Source of the DNA: Ctenosaura bakeri | Lineage: Eukaryota; Chordata; Lepidosauria; Squamata; Iguanidae | Assembly (NCBI GenBank): GCA_948474755.1 | Contig: CAOLHI010001024.1 | Location: 372,001-436,000 of the forward strand | Reading direction: 5' to 3' | DNA: 64,000 nt | Shown here: piece by piece, positions 35,901-47,252 of the stretch | Layout of the letters: each line of letters begins with the position of its first letter | Position numbering within the stretch: the first letter of the stretch is position 1 | Translations under genes and position numbers: made by a program | The notes under the pieces: generated by a model | Database searches by the model: none | The model's input: only the letters and a program-made list of their open reading frames with translations | What the model was told of the DNA's origin: nothing

Positions 35901-37910
35901 ATACATTTGTCAAGGCAGCTTTCACACTGAGATTCCTCCCCCTTCCCTTGCAGGCCAGGGAAAAAAGTCCAGGCCTGAGATCTGAAAACCACAGTAACTT
36001 CCTATTTTTCTTCCCTGTTTTAAAATTCTGCTTGACTTATTTTTGCTATATATACTCTATACCTTCACTCTCCCCACCCATTTCTCTGATAGTTGTCCAA
36101 GGGTAAAATATTAGCTTGGTGATACATAGCGTGAACATTTATGTGTGAGGCAGTATTAAGAATGCATACGATGCTCTATTGCAGCAACATCAGGACAGTA
36201 AGACAGCATTCCAAAGAACATTTTTGTTTTCTTCATTTCTACCTGACAGTATGGCTTTCTTTCAACCTTTTTCAAAAGTCAGGGAATTCCCTACATTTAC
36301 AATTTCATCTTGCTCAGGGGGGAAAAAATAAAAAGGAAAGAGCAATCTTTACAAATTCATATGGTTTATGTTTATTTTAGCAATCATCTTCCGCTTTCTC
36401 CTGAGTATAACAAAAATGTTATTGTAATGTTTATGCAATAGCCACAGTTCAGCTAGGATTAAAATCAGATAGGCATTTAGCAGGGAACTAGGTAAATAAA
36501 TATTTCAAAAGGAGAAATGATCAGACTTTAAGAGTGAGACAAGGGGGAGCAAATCCTGTTTGGTGCACTAATGAGACCAAGGAGGCCTTTTAAGTCAATG
36601 AGATGAGCACCACAATTTAACTCCCAAGTAAGAGAGATTTATAGTGATGTTTAGAAACCGGGGAATGTCTAGAGAAAATGAAGTGTTGAGCTGCTTTGAG
36701 CATATAAAAGCCTTTATGGGAGTGAAGAGCATTTTGATTTAATCTTGCTAACATCTGTCCATTTCAAACCTGGAAACAGCCTAATATTCACCTAATAGTC
36801 TTAGTGCATCTTGTAATGAAACTAATTAAGCAAAACAGCTTGGATGGCTCCTCCCATGCTTCCCTTATAGAAGAAACTGAACATAATCTCTTTTATTCAC
36901 GGAACAGCTAAACTCATCCCTTTATAAGCATTTTTTTTTTGTCTTGTTAATCTTTCCATATTGGAGACTTCATCTTTGGGCAATTGTATTCAACATGCCA
37001 TAGCAGAGAACCGGAGGGCAGGGGGTGGGAGGGAGGGAGCATGGAGGCTTAAATCTCTCTAGGGAAAGAAAGTTTTTGATCTCACCAAACCTTACTTCCC
37101 CCTGTTCTTTGTTTCCAACATCTATAAAATGCTTCTGGGCAAAATTAACTTTCAAGTCTATAAAATTGTGATATATCATTTAAATCATGACTTTTATAGC
37201 ATCCTTTTTTATTACTAGAAAGGGGAAACCTATGAAATGGTGTGAAAGGATCCTAGGCTTTGAAGATGCTTGATGATAGCAAAGCATTTCCAGTGTATAT
37301 CATTATTAATGTGGAAAGTGCTCAGGCCAGAGTCCTAAGAACTGCTTAGGCTCATGAAAGACATTTGCAGCTGTAGTTTGGACATTTCTCCCTCATTTTT
37401 ATTTTATTTTTATTTATTTGATTTATATCCTACATTTCTCCATATGCAAGATCCAAAGTGGCTATGAACAAGGAACAAATGGGCTTGCTACTTGATGCAA
37501 GCATCTTTTAAAACACTCTTCAGTTTCAGAAGCAAGTTTTCTGTGTTGGTTTGTATGGGCAGAGAGTCTGGAAAATTACTTTTAAAAAGTAACTAAGTCA
37601 TGTTAATCATTATAGTGTTTTAGAAGTAATTCATTGTTGTTATTCATTACATTTTTAGAAAAGTGACTTCTTGTATTGTTCTTTAGTATTATTATTTTCT
37701 CTTGGGACATAAGCACTCCTAAATTTATAAAACAATGGCAAAAAAATCTGAAAAACTTCCTGTCAACATGGTCTTAAAAAGAAACTAGGAGAGTATGTAG
37801 GAAATGTTATTCATTATATCATAACAAAGAAGGAATTTGTTCCTACTTCTCATGTTGGTTTTGAAAAGTAACTCAGTTACCTTTTTACCAAATAGCAGCT
37901 CATTATGTAC
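32911..37910. other. AT-rich non-coding stretch
   Basis: No gene is supported. Short phrases such as tcaatgggtctgttgcagtt (about 35826) and gatttatatcctacatttct (about 37420) resemble tails of old LINE or SINE copies. The short frames have no recognisable domain. Confidence 0.4.
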
Positions 37911-38130
37911 ATGATGTAATCATTGGGATATTAGACTATGACTCTGGAGATCAGGGTTAAAATTTCTCACTCAATCATGGATACCCATTGAGTGACCTTG
38001 GACAAATCACACTTACTTGACCTCAGAGGAATGCAATGACAACCTCCCTCTGAATGAATCTCACCAAGGAAAACCTGTGATAGGCCCATCTTGGGGTTGC
38101 AATGAACAACAAAACAAGAATAAGAACAAC
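37911..38130 (+). mobile_element. Sauria-type SINE (diverged)
   Basis: It has a partial tRNA-like head (ttagactatgactctggaga), the middle part (acccattgagtgaccttgga, ctgacctcagaggaatgcaa-like) and the tail (gataggcccatcttggggtt, then gcaatgaacaaca). The head's first bases are lost. Confidence 0.72.
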
Positions 38131-39015
38131 AATAAACTTAATTAAGTTATTTACTATTCACTATTCCTGAGCAACTGTGCAGGATGTTTTTAAAGAACTC
38201 TAAAATCCCCTATGTAAAAGAAGTAGTTTATTGTTCTTTGGATCTTCAACATAGTACGAAAAGTCTTCAAGATGACAGGCAAAACAAAAGAAAACAAACC
38301 CCCCATCTTCTAGTTTATTGAGTATCTTGCATATGTGCTCAGTGATGCAGTGTATAAGAAAAACATACGTAATGAAAGAAAAAATGTATATGGTATGTGT
38401 CACATGTAGTACCAAGTAATGAGTATGAGAGAAAAAAAATGGAGCTATCCATGATAGCCATATTTGGGTAATACTTTTATTAGGCCAAGATAACAAGTGA
38501 CAACTATGCCCAGTTTTAGAGACCTTCGTACCTCTGCATCAGGCAAGATGCTACATAAAGCAAGGAAAAGAGTGGCTGGATTGATGTTGAGGATGTTAAG
38601 TCTGTATGGCCAGAGTTTTAGGATATGTAAAAGAATGCTGCAGGTCATTAAAATTTGGCTGCACCATGTTTGAGGTGGACTTGGGACTGATCCAGTGTTT
38701 CTTTATTAGAAGGCAGAAACAAGGATTGATCATGACTTCAACATCAAGACATTCTTGTTTCACCTTCTCTCTCCCCTAGCCAGCAACCTGCTTTTCATAA
38801 AATCAGCTTGCCCAATTACGATATCTAGAGATCTAAAATGCTTGCATGTTTCTGTGACCTTTCAGGTAATAATCCTAACACAGATTTTGGAATAATGCGT
38901 GGATTGTCCTCTTTTAAGTCTGCAAGAGCAATCATTGCAAGTAATTCTTGCCTACCTTCCTCCAAGGGTAACAAAAAGTATTTGTGATATGCAATACAGT
39001 ATAGCCTATCTCTGA
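38131..39015. other. AT-rich non-coding stretch
   Basis: No gene is supported. The two minus-strand frames at 38200-38648 lack recognisable products. Confidence 0.4.
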
Positions 39016-39216
39016 GGCCATTTCTGCACTACACTGTTATAGTGCTATTATTCCACATTCAACATCCTATGGAATCCTGGGGTTGCAGTTTAGGGAGGGG
39101 CATTTAGAATTCTCAGCCAGAAAACTCTTTGGCCTCAGTAAACTGCAAACCCCAGAATTCCACAGGAAGTTGAAAGTGGAATAATAGCACTATAACAGTG
39201 TAGGGTGGAAATGGCC
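39016..39216. mobile_element. Palindromic MITE (201 bp)
   Basis: It begins GGCCATTTCTGCACTACACT and ends AGTGTAGGGTGGAAATGGCC. TGA flanks it on both sides (39013-39015 and 39217-39219). Both arms carry ACACTGTTATAGTGCT. The centre contains ttagaattctcagccagaaa. A Sauria SINE begins only a few bases to the right. Confidence 0.85.
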
Positions 39217-39220
39217 TGAC

Positions 39221-39414
39221 AGCCAGCATGGTGTAGTGATTTGATTTGGACTGTGACTGTGGAGACCAAGGTTTGGTTCCCCACTCAGCCATGGAAACCC
39301 ACTGGATGACCTTGGGCGTGTCATACATTCTCTGCCCCAGAAAACCCCTGTGATAGGTTCATGTTAGGGTTGCCATAAGTCAGAAACAACTTGAAAGCAC
39401 ACAACAATAACAAC
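39221..39414 (+). mobile_element. Sauria-type SINE
   Basis: The head is agccagcatggtgtagtgat with tggagaccaaggtttggttc in the B-box region. The middle is catggaaacccactggatga. The tail is gttgccataagtcagaaaca, then acttgaaagcacacaacaat. It abuts the right target duplication of the palindromic MITE. Confidence 0.87.
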
Positions 39415-39852
39415 AATGGTCTATCTCTATATGGGCCAGAGCTTGTCTCCATTTAAGTTAATGAGTCATATCCTGTAGTTGCCAGTTGGAAGGGAAGTTT
39501 TCCATATGCATCTAGTTTGAGCTGGATTTTCCCCCTTCTTGTAACTGTTGGGATCATTTATCATTCACAACATAATTTAAGTTGCTATGTCCCATTGGGC
39601 ACAGACCAACACAGATTTAGGTACATGTAAGCTAAACAGAATCAATGAGTTTAAAAATGCCTATGTTGGATTGTGGCCTCTGTTGGCTCTAGAAGACAAA
39701 GAACCGAGAGCACAAATTGTTCCATAGCAGACAATGACCAATCATGGCTATCTATGTATGTTTGTGTGCACGTTTATTCATTTACATAATACCAGGCATT
39801 TCAAACACAAAGCTGCAAACTTTTAATGTTTCTCCTAGCCCCAGTAAACTCA
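39415..39852. other. Non-coding stretch
   Basis: Nothing recognisable is seen here. Confidence 0.35.
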
Positions 39853-40308
39853 GGCCATTTCCGCACAGGGAGAGGGAATTGCCCCGTGCCGCTACTTACC
39901 AGGTCTTATGGCTCCCTGGTCCGGTCCAGGCTGCTCCGGAGCAGTGCATGCTTGTCACTCCGCACTGCTCTGGCATCAAAAATGGCAGCTTCCAGTTGGT
40001 CGAGGGTCTTGACCAACCGCTGAAGCTCGCCAGCCTAAAGCCCGCCCTCAGCAGATTGCAGGCTCGCATTGGTGCGAGCCTGCAAATCTGCACAAGGGAG
40101 CAGGCTTGCACTGGCACGCTCTGTGCTTTTGAAAGACCGAAAGAAACAGGTTTTTCAAAAGCATGCTGGATAACCACATGGGGTTGTTCCGGAGCGGGCT
40201 GAGGTGCGGATCTACATTAAATAGTCTGGACCCAGTCTGCTCCCAGGTGCAGACGTCCTACCTGGAGGATGGACTGCATCGTTTCAAATACCCCGTGCGG
40301 AAATGGCC
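39853..40308. mobile_element. 456-bp element sharing GGCCATTTCCGCAC termini
   Basis: The ends are GGCCATTTCCGCACAGGG and CCCCGTGCGGAAATGGCC, inverted with respect to each other. TCA flanks both sides (39850-39852 and 40309-40311). The interior is G+C-rich, is not a simple palindrome, and does not resemble the other copies beyond the terminal 14 bp. It contains an internal hairpin (caggctcgcattggtgcgag, then cctg). A 152-codon frame covers its left part but has no transposase features. It looks like a second non-autonomous family moved by the same enzyme. Confidence 0.8.
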
Positions 40309-40592
40309 TCAGAATGCTAATCACAGATATCTGAAAATAAGTGAATAATACATGTCTTGGTAAAATACCTGTATACAAAGAAAAACATACTATGGTAAAC
40401 AAGAAGACAAGCAATTCATATTTGTGCTGTTTAAACTTAAGCTTAAACTTACCCCATATCCTCCAAGTTTTAGTGGGCTGGATAAGAGCTGGAACAAAAT
40501 AAACAACTAGATATAATTTCAAATATTAATGAATGGGCTTCAATTTAAAATTACTGTATTAAAGTCTCAAACACTAGAAAAATTTGTGCTTG

Positions 40593-40763
40593 GGCCATTT
40601 CCGCACTAGACTTTTATAGCGCTATGATTCCACTTGAAACATCCTATGGAATCCTAGGGTCTGCAGTTTCGGGAGGGGCCGTATGGAAACTGCAAACCCC
40701 AGGATTCCATAGGATGTTTCAAGTGGAATCATGGCGCTATAAAAGTCTAGTGCAGAAATGGCT
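40593..40763. mobile_element. Palindromic MITE (171 bp)
   Basis: It begins GGCCATTTCCGCACTAGACT and ends AGTCTAGTGCAGAAATGGCT. TTG flanks it (40590-40592 and 40764-40766). Both arms carry the private variants CTTTTATAGCGC and TGATTCCACTTGAAAC, which other copies lack. Confidence 0.85.
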
Positions 40764-40766
40764 TTG

Positions 40767-41664
40767 GAGACAGAATATGGGTCTCTGGTGATGTCAAATG
40801 CTGAATCTTGTGATTTCACTTTTAAGGTGGTGCTGAGGATAGTAATAGTGGCGGTACTAGTAGTGGAGGTGATGGTGGAAGCTGGGGTGGTCTGTGATCT
40901 GAGCAGGGATGGTGCCTCACCCCAAAATGGATAGACCATGAGCTGACAGTGAGAAGTAATAGATTGTCTTTAGTCAAAGGCCATCACAATTCAATAAACA
41001 AAACCCACAGAGTTAAATGAGACCTGTACTCAATAAATGTTGGTAGGATTGCTCCCTTTGTCTGTAAAGGACATGATTGTTTGGTATATGATTATATTGG
41101 TGACCAAGAAAACTATTTCAGGCAGCAGGACTGTTGCCAAATGTTACCACCAGAACATTGTCAATTCAAGTGACAACATCATTTGCTATTATTCTGATCG
41201 GAAGGCTCTCTGGGATGCAAATGCTGGCTGAATCCTTCATCCAGGTTAGAGAATAATCTATTTGAAGGTTTCTTCCAGATGTCACTACAATAGCAACTGC
41301 TTCTAAAGAGTTAATGCTGATATTAAATAGGGTTCATCCCAGCATTACCATCCAGCCATATGTCCCTGTTTTTTAAAAAACTGAGAAAGAATGTATGTTA
41401 CATGTTCCATAGGAAAAGAAAGAGAGAAAAATATGATTAAAATAAAACATCCTAATACTGTGGTGAATCTATTGTAGTTGTAGTTATTTTTTAAAATAAA
41501 TTTAAGATATACTATATTGTAGCTATATTTTACATCATTTTGTATCTTGCTTTTTCTCCTAAGAATTCATCAAGAGCAGTAGCAAATATTGTATTATCTC
41601 ATTTCACTGTAGCCTATCCTGTATGTAATCATAAGACTCAAATGTATGCATATCTGGGATCATT
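40767..41664. other. AT-rich non-coding stretch
   Basis: No gene is supported. Confidence 0.4.
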
Positions 41665-41761
41665 TGGCCAGCTGGCCCCTCCCTAAACTGTAAACCCCAG
41701 GATTCTGTAGGATGTTGAAAGTCAAATAATAGCACTATAACAGTCCAGTGCCGAAATCACC
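41665..41761. mobile_element. Right-arm fragment of palindromic MITE
   Basis: It contains ggcccctccctaaactgtaa, accccaggattctgtaggat and actataacagtccagtgccg, ending near gaaatcacc. The left arm is absent. Confidence 0.65.
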
Positions 41762-44743
41762 AGAGTCATCCTACTCAGATGGCAGTGTCAGGCCATGCCT
41801 CAAGCAGGGCCACTAAGAGCTGGCACTGAGCCCTGGAACATTAGGCATGATGAGGAGTCTCCTCACAGAATTTAACAGCAGACATTATAGCCACTCTGAA
41901 GTTGCCTGACATAGAAATATTATTTTTAACGTATTGTTTATTCTTCCTACTCAGATTTCAGCAGCTCAGGCCCTCCAGAGGTCTAGGGCCTGGGGATTTT
42001 GGGCCCCATCCTCTGAGCAATCAGAGTCGTTGGCTGGCCCTTGGCTGCTATTGCTTATGATGTCCCTTGGCTGCTGTTGCTTATGATGATCCCCTACAAG
42101 GCCTGACCAGGTTTTTACACTTGCTGCGATTGCTATAAAAAACCACCACTGCCTGCTGAGGCACTCTTTTCCCCTTGCCTCTTTGGAGAAAATGCACTTT
42201 TACTCTGGAGCATGGAGATAGGAATGGCCAGGTCTCTGTTGCCCTCCTGGAAACATGCAGCCCCCCCTCCCCCATTGCTTTGAATTTTATTAAAAATCTT
42301 GTAAATACTGATTTGTATGCTTTTAGCTGAAATTTGTGGCCAAACCTTTAAAATGTCTGGGTTTTAAACTTGTTCTTTGGAGTTTTCCAGAATATCAGCC
42401 AGATCCATCATTCCATCTCACTCCTCCTATTCCAGCATCAGAACCTGGCATTCACTTTTTTGTACTACAGTTCCAAAATCCCGTTCCCAGAATCCCCTAG
42501 GCTATCCCTCTAAGAAGCAGAACAGCAGATTATACAGGGCTCTTGGTGATGATTTCTGTTTTGCCTCTTGGCAGCTGCTAGGAGTTTTGAGAAATTGTTT
42601 TCTTTCTTGGAATTTGCTCAGGTTCACATACCCTTCAATTGTCCAAATCAAGCAGGGACAGTCCTGAATAATCCTCTGCTGCCCCATGTTTTCATCTGCT
42701 TTTAAAATGTCCCAGTTTCTTTCTCTTTCTTCCACTTTCCTCCTTTGCTGTAAACTGAGTTCAAAGTACAAAGGGAGTTAGAGCTCAGTTAACTCAGCAG
42801 GCTGAAGATGAGAGGAGGGGCAAATCTTGCCTTTCCCAGTAGGCTCATGGAAAAGGAAGACACTGTAGTCTGTCCCAATTTACATGTTCTTCCTGATTAA
42901 GAACCTGTGATATCTTGATCACACTCTGATATTGTTTGGTCACATGTGTCCCAGTTTTCTTCTGTGAAATGTTGGAGCATATGGGTTCATTGAATAGGCT
43001 GCCTGGGTGAGCATGGATTTGAAGAATGTCACATTCAGATGCCATAATCTGGAATTCAAGAGAATACCTGCTTGTTGAAGACTATCCAGAATGTTGGTGC
43101 ACATTGGCTAATTTCTACAGTTCAAAGTAAAAGTTTTCTAAACAAACCTTAAACCTTGGGCTTTACGTTTTGTATATATATGTTTATGGCATATACCTGT
43201 GCATGGATGTTTGCATCAGTTCTGTATGGAAGCCAGACATTGGAAGCCACATGGCATGCACTGGGTGTCATTGCCCAGTTTGGTATATTGTGCTGTTCAC
43301 CACTGATACTCAGCTTGCTACTTGTTGGCTTGGAGTCAGTTGTGGGCTTTGGGGTGAAAAAAGTCTTCACCAGTAGGGAGATTATACTTTTCTCTTGATT
43401 CTGGTTAATGTCTCAACATCTGTTTCTAACATGTAGAGACAATGAAAATGAGTTGGCAGTCTATGTTTGCATGTATATATTTCCGTCTCCACGTGTGGAA
43501 TAATTTCTAGCAGAGGTCCTTTTTGAATAGATATATTGTTGCAATATTTTTGCTAATGTTGGAAAGCTAGTATTAGAAAGATTATGCTGTTATACTAACA
43601 TATAGGATAATTAATTTTTATAATCCTTGAGATTTAACAATGACAACAGGACTTTTCCTTACACTTTTTTCTAGTGACTTTTAGCTTCATTTTCTCATCA
43701 CATTTAGCTTCTCCAAGTACAAATAGTTCCTATGAAACCGAGTAGTTTGAATTCCTTACTCCTTCTATTATGAACAACAGTGAAGAGTCAGAAAATTGTT
43801 TTTCTTTTCATTTGTAAATATGCATTTTTCTTGTGTTTTTGCTGATGTAGGAATGAACCTCCTCCTGGCCATAAAAAATTACAACAGAGTCTGTTTAAAA
43901 GCTGGTTTACACTGGCCAGCTGTAAAAGCGGGTGTGTTGCTTAGAGGCTTGAAATGTGTATGCAAAAGAAGGTAAGCATTTTAGAGCTGTTAAAACCTTT
44001 TATTAAGCCCTGGGCTTAAAAGGCTTCACATTTCTGCTCTAGGGTATCATCGTACAGTGAAAGCACGCTGATGGGGGTCCATTAGCATGAATGATGGCTT
44101 CCTTTTACACACAAGTCAATTTGCAGGTAAAGTGTTTCACACTGTCAAGAGATAAAGAAAGCTTCTATGAAAATGTCCTGAAGCTGATCTTTAGGCAAAG
44201 GAGAGTCTCACTTAAGTCAAAGCAACTCTTTGTTTACACTGGTCAGGTCTTTCCACCATCAGCCCAGCCCAGCCCACCCCGAAACTGCTCAGACTTCCCT
44301 ACTCCTCCAGAGTGACAAATTAATAAGTGGATTCCCAGATCACTGACATTTTTTAAAATTCTGACATAGCTAGGTTTTTAAGCATGTCAGTGTGTAAACA
44401 CTTCTGTCAAGTTGTATAAACCAATATTTTGCTTTTGTGATGGAGCAATTTTAGAAGACTGGTTACTACTGAAACTGCATGATGCCTGCCCTTTTGTTTA
44501 AAGGAAAGAGGAATGGCGTTTGGGCCTTCCCCTGTGTTATCAGCATATAAGAAGATGCAGTCACGGGACATCAGGGAGACAGTTTTTAGTCATTTCTCAG
44601 CACTGAGAGCTCATATACAAGTAAAGAGCACTTTGTTAGGGAAACTCTAAAGTTAGTATCAGATGAACTTATATGCAAAATATTAAACTTTTAATTTCTG
44701 TTTTTATCTTTTAAAAGACTGATATAGAGAATACTCAATAAAT
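41762..44743. other. Non-coding stretch
   Basis: No gene is supported. A short direct repeat lies at about 42038-42091 (cccttggctgctattgctta and cccttggctgctgttgctta). A phrase resembling the 'ttctgggagttgtag' repeat group, inverted, is near 42460-42500. Frames at 43149-43398 on both strands have no product. Confidence 0.4.
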
Positions 44744-44745
44744 TA

Positions 44746-45120
44746 CAGTATGATCCCTGTATCTGCAGGGGATTGGTGCCCCCCCGTGGATACGGGAATC
44801 CGCAGATAGTACCGAATGCCACGGCAATTGGGCCCTGGGCTTGCAGCTAGAGGTGGGAAAACAGTGGGCAGCGCAATCCCGCACTGCCTGCTGTTTTCCC
44901 GCTGGGTGCCGCAGTGATCAGGCCCTGGGCCTGCAGCTGGAAAACAGTGGGCAGCACGATTCCACGCCACCCGCTGTTTTCCTATTGGGTGCCATGGGGA
45001 TCAGGCCCTGGGCCTGTGACTGGAGGAGGGAAACTGCAGGCAGCACGATCCCGTGCTGCCCTCTGTTTTCAACCGTGGATAACTGAATCCGCAGAATCCG
45101 TGGATATGGCAGTTGTACTG
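44746..45120. mobile_element. Tigger/mariner-type MITE with internal tandem triplication
   Basis: The ends are cagtatgatccctgtatctg and, inverted from the right, cagtacaactgccatatcca. TA flanks both sides (44744-44745 and 45121-45122). Terminal wording of the 'gtggatacgggaatccgcag' kind is typical of Tigger-type elements. The interior has three tandem units of about 75-90 bp (starting at 44831, 44921 and 45004), each beginning ggccctgggc and containing a GCAGCRC-type motif. The overlapping frames on both strands read through this tandem array. Confidence 0.72.
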
Positions 45121-45122
45121 TA

Positions 45123-45984
45123 ATTTGTACCAGCCGTAAGCAGATATATATTAGCAACCTTTACTTGGTTCATTTGAAACATGTAGGTCTATATGAATTC
45201 ACACTGATCATTGATCTAGCTATAAACATTGTTAGTTTTACTGTTAAGGTTACATAAATATCTTGTGGTTAAAATATTGACTATCTTATATTGATACACA
45301 CTTTTGATTTCAACTAAGTATCTTGTTTTTTTTATTTGCAACCAGTCATTCATGCTTTGAGTTAGTGTAATCTATTTATTTAAAAATAGGAAGGTATTTG
45401 AATTTATGACTCAGAAGATTAGAGGAATATCTGATAGCATCTATTGCTGGTGTAGAAGTTTGGCTATTGATGGGTCACTTGTGTCCCAGCAAAGTGTCCT
45501 ATATTTACAGACAGCAAGTGCCCATATACAGGTTCTTGTAGGAGAAGCAGCTACAAGTAAGTCAAACCAATCCAGGTCATGCACAGGTAATCTAGGAAGT
45601 TCATGCAAGATAAAGGGAAGTGCAGGGGCAAGGCTTCAGCCAGTCCAGAAGTCATTACATGAAGACAGTAATCCACATAACCAAAGCCAAAAAGGGAAAG
45701 ACAAAGAGATGTTAAATATAGCTGGTCAAAAGCTCAAGAATCCAAAGAAAACCACAAGCACCCCAGATCACTGCCAGTTGGACTGACTGAATGGTTGTGA
45801 GCCAAGAGGACTCCCAGCACTGTCCAATTGGCTGGTCACAACTACATATTTGGGTAGTATTTTCCGTAGTTTAACTATTCACATTGTTAACTGCCCTGAA
45901 TATCCCACCATCCAGCTTAACAGGATCACCCTGTTCTAATGTTATGAAAAAGTGTAAAGTTTTCTCTACTCACTCTCTCTGCAA
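45123..45984. other. AT-rich non-coding stretch
   Basis: No gene is supported. A 126-codon frame (45406-45786) is polar with no domain I can name. Confidence 0.4.
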
Positions 45985-46545
45985 TGTGCATAATTTTATA
46001 CATTTCTAACATGTCCCACCTTATTCACTTTCCCCTCTCAGATAGAGGCTACAAATATCACAATCCTTCTTTGCAGAACACTCGTTCTACTCCTTGTATG
46101 ATTTTGGTTGTCCCTTTTTACATGCCTTTGAGCTTCAGGATACTTCCTTTGAAGTGTGGTAACCAGAGTTACACACTGTAGATGTGTTCATCCCATATGG
46201 TATTACAAGTTTTTTCATATCTCTTTTGTAATGACCTCAAATTTGGAGTCTACTTTTTTCCACAGCACCTGAGCACTAAACTAATATTTTCATTGAGCTA
46301 TCTACAACAAACTCAAATCCCTTTCTTGGCTAGTCATCATCAGCCAGATCCTACAGGGATATATATGTGTGTGTGTGTGTACACTCCCCAATCTAGAGAC
46401 ATTCTTTTAGAATGCTGTCCTGTTGCTTTTTATTTTAATTCACTCAAAATAATTTGGGTTTCATCAGCAATCTTGTCTACTTTACCAATTACCCCAAACA
46501 ATTTATGTACACAGAGGTTTCATTTTGAGCTTCTATAAGCTGTAT
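45985..46545 (-). mobile_element. Old CR1/L3-type LINE fragment
   Basis: On the plus strand the order ctaacatgtcccaccttatt, gattttggttgtccc, gaagtgtggtaaccagagtt, tttcatcagcaatcttgtct follows the antisense order of the 3' coding part of CR1-type LINEs as I remember it. It is heavily decayed, with a (GT)n run at 46362-46380. The plus-strand frames here have no product. Confidence 0.5.
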
Positions 46546-46753
46546 GACCTTGATAGCATATGAATTTGTCAAACTTGTTTGACAAAACTTCTCCATTTTA
46601 ATCATGTGCTGATCCATAAGAGGGTCTGTATTTTCAGTTAGGGCTGAGTTAGGACTGTCTCAGAACATTGTGCTGTATGCAGCAGAGAACAAGAAATACC
46701 AAAGCCAAACAGATCCATAGTGGAATTTTATTTTAATACTGACTAAGATGTAT

Positions 46754-46974
46754 GAAAGCCAGTATGCTCTAGTGGTTTGGGCATTGGACTAGGCCTCTGG
46801 AGACCAGGATTTGAACCCCTGCTCAGCCATGGAAACCACTGAGTGACCTTGGGTGAGTGACACACCGTCAGCCTCAGAGGAAGGCCAGGGAAGGCCCTCT
46901 GAACAAATCTTGCCAAGAACCCATGATAGGGTCACCATAGGTGGAAATGATTTGAAGGCACATAACAACAACAA
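46754..46974 (+). mobile_element. Sauria-type SINE
   Basis: The head is gaaagccagtatgctctagt with ccaggatttgaacccctgct as B-box region. The middle is gcctcagaggaaggccaggg. The tail is agggtcaccataggtggaaa, then tgatttgaaggcacataaca. The copy is close to full length. Confidence 0.85.
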
Positions 46975-47170
46975 AGTCTTAAACTGGATTTAGGCCTCAG
47001 ATGTAGTATCTGAATTTTGTATTATTTTATATTTTAATATTCTTAAAAATACTTTTACATAGTTTTATTGTTTTAATTTGTATTTTAATAATGTGTTTGT
47101 TTTGGGAGTCACCCAGAGAACTTGTGTTATGGGTAGCTATGTAAATAAAGTGAATACAGAAATTGCTCTG
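46975..47170. other. Short AT-rich spacer
   Basis: Nothing recognisable apart from an old repeat-like 'gttttattgttttaatttg' tract. Confidence 0.3.
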
Positions 47171-47252
47171 TACAAATCTTGCTCCATGCCAGGTTTGCCT
47201 TAGGGTCTCCTTAAATTAGAAACGACTTGATGGCACAAAACAACAATAACAA
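47171..47252 (+). mobile_element. Sauria-type SINE, 3' fragment
   Basis: It retains only the tail: tttgccttagggtctcctta, then aattagaaacgacttgatgg and cacaaaacaacaa. Confidence 0.72.

Noticed and set aside
45406..45786. 126-codon open frame
   Set aside because: Polar, no domain, no splice or promoter context; length is possible by chance.
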